Shown here: positions 33,486 to 36,125 of the stretch, piece after piece
How positions within the stretch are numbered: the first letter of the stretch is position 1
Layout of the letters: the number at the start of each line of letters is the position of its first letter
From: Gammaproteobacteria bacterium
Lineage (GTDB): Bacteria; Pseudomonadota; Gammaproteobacteria; Natronospirales; REEB76
NCBI GenBank assembly: GCA_028870845.1
Contig: JAGWOR010000024.1
Span: forward strand, 1-36,125
Reading direction: 5' to 3'
Length of the DNA stretch: 36,125 nucleotides
The notes under the pieces: generated by a model
Told to the model about the DNA's origin: nothing
The model's database searches: none
What the model saw: only the letters and a program-made list of their open reading frames with translations
Program-made: the position numbers and the translations under genes

Positions 33486-34346
33486 TCAGGATTGTTCCGC
33501 TTTGTGGCTCTGGAACAAGTCGTATAAGCGCTTCCAGAATCGCCCGGGCTTGCCATCACCAACCGCATGTCCGTCCAGGCTGGTTACCGGATAAATTTCC
33601 CTAGTTGAGCTTGCAAACCAGATTTCCTGGGCGGTCTGCAGCTGCGCCACGGGTACGCGTGCTTCCAGGCTTTGAATGCCGTTTCGCACAGCCAGCTCCA
33701 GGACCACATCGCGCGTGATGCTGGGCAGCAGCTCCGCACTTTTGGGTGGCGTAATCACCACATCCTGATGCACGATGAATATACTGCTTGCAGTGCCTTC
33801 GGTGGCATAACCGTCGCGCACCAGCACTGCTTCGCTGCAGCCCTGGTCAAGGGCGGTCTGGCGCAGCAGCACGTTTCCCAGCAATGACACTGATTTAATA
33901 TCACAACGACGCCAGCGGATGTCTTCCAAAGACATGGCTTTAGCGCCCTGTTCAAGCAGCGAAGACGGCAGCTCCGCGAGCGGAGCGCACATGGCAAACA
34001 CCGTGGGAGCAATATCGACGGGGAAAGCATGGTCACGCCCGGTATCGGCGCCGCGGGTGACTTGCAGGTAGAGAGCCTGATCTCCGCCGCCATTCATCGC
34101 CGTGAGGTCCTTGAGCATTGTGGTCCAGAAACCTTGCGTGTGCGGGTTTTCCAGGCGAATGCCATCCAGGCTGTATTGCAGCCGCTTGAGATGTGCCTCC
34201 AGGTGAAACAGCCTGCCAGAGTAGACGGGGATCACCTCGTATACACCATCTCCGAACAGGAAGCCTCGGTCCAAGGGGGAGATTTGCACCTTGGACAGCG
34301 GCTGGAATGCCCCGTTGAAATACGCGTTTGGAAGTGGCTTGGCCAT
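33486..34346 (-). CDS. dat: D-amino acid aminotransferase (fold-type IV PLP enzyme)
   Basis: A 286-residue class IV aminotransferase. Typical motifs are PLDRGFLFGDGVYEVIPVYS near residue 24, the PLP-binding Lys151 in CDIKSVSLLGNVL, and YATEGTASSIFIV around 180-195, matching D-alanine transaminases (Lys145 and Glu177 in Bacillus) better than branched-chain enzymes. It would interconvert D-alanine and D-glutamate with their keto acids. The ATG at 34346 is 1 base after the stop of the D,D-carboxypeptidase gene, so the pair is a likely unit. An aminodeoxychorismate lyase (PabC) is the main alternative. Confidence 0.85.
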   Translation of the reverse strand: MAKPLPNAYFNGAFQPLSKVQISPLDRGFLFGDGVYEVIPVYSGRLFHLEAHLKRLQYSLDGIRLENPHTQGFWTTMLKDLTAMNGGGDQALYLQVTRGADTGRDHAFPVDIAPTVFAMCAPLAELPSSLLEQGAKAMSLEDIRWRRCDIKSVSLLGNVLLRQTALDQGCSEAVLVRDGYATEGTASSIFIVHQDVVITPPKSAELLPSITRDVVLELAVRNGIQSLEARVPVAQLQTAQEIWFASSTREIYPVTSLDGHAVGDGKPGRFWKRLYDLFQSHKAEQS

Positions 34347-34347
34347 G

Positions 34348-35541
34348 TTACTTTTTGACAAACAACAGTCGAATGCTGTCAAACATGCGACGGAAAATGT
34401 TTCCTTCCGGAACTGCCTGCAGGGCATATAGCTGCGCCTTTACAAGGCTTTTGCCGTCAAGCGATACGTCGATTTCTCCGGCAACCGTGCCCGCCGATAT
34501 AGGAGCGACCAGTCCCGCGGGTGTATTCTGGGATGCGTGCAGTTGCGAGTAACTGCCTTTGGGTATGGTGACGTACAGGTCGCGTGTCACACCCACGGGC
34601 ACATAGCCGCCGGCGCCTTTCCAGGCGCGGATTTTTGTGATTTCGGTTCCGGCAGCATACAGCAGATGATCTTCAAAAAAATTGAAACCGTAGTTGAGCA
34701 GCGCCTCATCATCCACGGCACGGGCTTTTTCCGAGGGTGTGCCCATGACTACAGCGATCAGTCGCGTGTTATTGCGCAAGGCGGATACCACCATGCAGTA
34801 TCCAGCTTTCTCCGTATAGCCGGTCTTAAGACCATCCACCCCCGGATCCGTGAATAACAGTGATACGCGGTTTTGCTGCGTGATCTTGTCCCAGGTAAAT
34901 TCCTTTTCAGCAAAAAACTTGTGATAGTAATCTGGAAATTCCGTGATGATCGCGCGCGACAGAATTGCGAGATCCCGGGCCGAAACGTAATGCTCGGGGT
35001 TATTAGTAAGACCGGAGGCGTCCACGTAGTGGGTATCGCGTAATCCCAGTTCTTGGGCGTACTTATTCATGAGTTCGACGAAAGTTCCTTCCGTACCACC
35101 CACCTTTTCCGCCAGCGCCACGGCGGCATCATTGCCTGATTGCACGATCATGCCCTGAAGCAGGTCGTCTACGCTTACCTTGCTACCCACGTTGGCGAAC
35201 ATGCGCGAACCGCCCATGCGCCAGGCCTTGGCGCTGATGGTAACGGGTTCATCCAATTGGATTACATGGTCCTTGAGCGCATGAAATACCACAAACGCGG
35301 TCATCAGCTTGGTCAGGCTGGCAGGCTCGCTGTGCATATCCGGATTACTGGCGGCGATCACCTGGCCGCTGTTGGCATCCATGAGTATGTAGCTCCTGGC
35401 GTTGAGTTGCGGCGGCGCTGGAATCGGGATTGCGTAGGAGATTTGGCAGATGCAGCAGGCGAGCAGGCCGGCTGCGATGCATGTAAAACGCTGGCTTCTC
35501 AAGAGTACACCTCGGATGTATTGAAGCTGTAAAGCGGGCAT
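34348..35541 (-). CDS. dacC: D-alanyl-D-alanine carboxypeptidase (PBP5/6 type)
   Basis: A 397-residue S11 peptidase with a signal peptide (cleavage near residue 37, SYA/IP). The three penicillin-binding motifs are Ser75-Leu-Thr-Lys78, Ser135-Gly-Asn137 and Lys239-Thr-Gly241. A C-terminal PBP5-type beta domain (about 290-380) is followed by an amphipathic end (MFDSIRLLFVKK) fit for inner-membrane attachment. It trims the terminal D-alanine from peptidoglycan pentapeptides in the periplasm. The rlpA-dacC order is conserved in many proteobacteria. Assignment as DacC rather than DacA is by synteny only. Confidence 0.93.
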   Translation of the reverse strand: MPALQLQYIRGVLLRSQRFTCIAAGLLACCICQISYAIPIPAPPQLNARSYILMDANSGQVIAASNPDMHSEPASLTKLMTAFVVFHALKDHVIQLDEPVTISAKAWRMGGSRMFANVGSKVSVDDLLQGMIVQSGNDAAVALAEKVGGTEGTFVELMNKYAQELGLRDTHYVDASGLTNNPEHYVSARDLAILSRAIITEFPDYYHKFFAEKEFTWDKITQQNRVSLLFTDPGVDGLKTGYTEKAGYCMVVSALRNNTRLIAVVMGTPSEKARAVDDEALLNYGFNFFEDHLLYAAGTEITKIRAWKGAGGYVPVGVTRDLYVTIPKGSYSQLHASQNTPAGLVAPISAGTVAGEIDVSLDGKSLVKAQLYALQAVPEGNIFRRMFDSIRLLFVKK

Positions 35542-35605
35542 GACTTTAGCTGTACAAAAGGACTATTTCAATGCGAATTTGAATCGCCCATAGCCGCTAT
35601 TGAGC

Positions 35606-36125
35606 CTAGGGAATCACCACTTGGGCATCGCTGAAGCCCAGGGATTGCAATTTCGTGCTGAGCGCGTCCACCCGGCTGACATCAGGCAGGGGACCGATGC
35701 GAACCTTATAGAAGGTAATGCCATTGTGGATTTCCGCCAGTATGAAAGCCGGGATTACCGCCGCCGCGCGCAGCCGCTGCAGCACGTGTTCGGCATTGCT
35801 GCGGTTAGCAAATGCGCCCACCTGCAGAAAAATCTGCGGCCTGTCTGCCGGGCCGGCGGCTGTATGCGGTGTGCTGCTTGTATTCGGTGACGGCGGGGTG
35901 ATACCGGCGATGGCGGATGGCGGGGTTTCGCCTGGCATTACCGCAGCCACATCCACCAGAGCCGTGCCGCTGCCGAGCATGCCGATGCGGGAGGCGGCTG
36001 CGTACGACAAGTCAATGATGCGGTTGGCCACGAACGGCCCGCGGTCATTCACTTTAACAATAACTGTTTTGCCGTTTTCCAGGTTGGTCACCCGTACGAA
36101 GCACGGCAACGGCAGGACTTTGCTG
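35606..36125 (-). CDS. rlpA: RlpA-family septal ring lytic transglycosylase (5' end cut by window)
   Basis: The C-terminal part of RlpA; the frame runs off the window edge (SKVLPLPCFVRVTNLENGK is readable from the edge), so the start, signal peptide and first part of the double-psi beta-barrel are missing. The visible part has the barrel segment VKVNDRGPFVANRIIDLSYA, then a Pro/Ser-rich linker, and a C-terminal SPOR domain (IFLQVGAFANRSNAEHVLQR to the end) that binds denuded septal glycan. A TTG at 36109 is not a real start. Family members cleave peptide-free glycan strands during daughter-cell separation. Confidence 0.93.
   Translation of the reverse strand, partial: SKVLPLPCFVRVTNLENGKTVIVKVNDRGPFVANRIIDLSYAAASRIGMLGSGTALVDVAAVMPGETPPSAIAGITPPSPNTSSTPHTAAGPADRPQIFLQVGAFANRSNAEHVLQRLRAAAVIPAFILAEIHNGITFYKVRIGPLPDVSRVDALSTKLQSLGFSDAQVVIP

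Noticed and set aside
1-36125. CRISPR array, tRNA, rRNA or insertion sequence
   Set aside because: No regularly spaced direct repeats, cloverleaf-like segments, rRNA stretches or transposase motifs were seen on reading; a dedicated search was not possible.

Overview
The window looks like a bacterial chromosome segment from a gammaproteobacterium, probably near Xanthomonadales or Nevskiales. Three neighbourhoods support this: folA facing an apaH-apaG-rsmA-pdxA-surA-lptD series, amgK-murU divergent from lptD, and rlpA-dacC-ybeD-lipB-lipA. The DNA is moderately GC-rich and densely packed; many neighbouring genes overlap by 1-8 bases. I saw no tRNA, rRNA, IS element, prophage gene or CRISPR array. 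No gap between genes reaches 300 bases.

Layout. 101-2167 (minus): an ECF sigma factor, a one-TM anti-sigma-like protein and an exported DUF4097 protein, closed by a clear terminator. 2321-4474 (plus): an exported prolyl oligopeptidase. 4538-8108 (minus): a YyaL-like thioredoxin-domain protein, SixA and a CHAD protein, all coupled by ATGA overlaps. 8163-11612 (plus): rlmI, lgt, thyA and folA. 11609-19521 (minus): eight tightly packed genes for kynurenine breakdown to 2-aminomuconate and its deamination product, ending in a sulfotransferase-like gene. 19712-27065 (minus): apaH, apaG, a universal stress protein, rsmA, pdxA, surA and lptD. 27103-28748 (plus): amgK and murU. 28774-31382 (minus): two predicted lipoproteins with repeated beta-rich domains. 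31490-36125 (minus): lipA, lipB, ybeD, a D-amino acid aminotransferase, a D,D-carboxypeptidase and a truncated rlpA.

How it fits together. Much of the window serves the cell envelope: lipoprotein acylation (Lgt), LPS and outer-membrane protein assembly (LptD, SurA), peptidoglycan trimming and recycling (DacC-type PBP, RlpA, AmgK, MurU) and possibly D-alanine reuse (Dat). The main metabolic module is the kynurenine cluster. It sits exactly between folA and apaH, which are neighbours in Escherichia coli, so it looks like an insertion into a conserved backbone. The least explained part is the pair of lipoproteins between murU and lipA. The larger one carries four degenerate copies of a ~105-residue beta-rich unit that resembles, from memory, proteins common in Acidobacteria.
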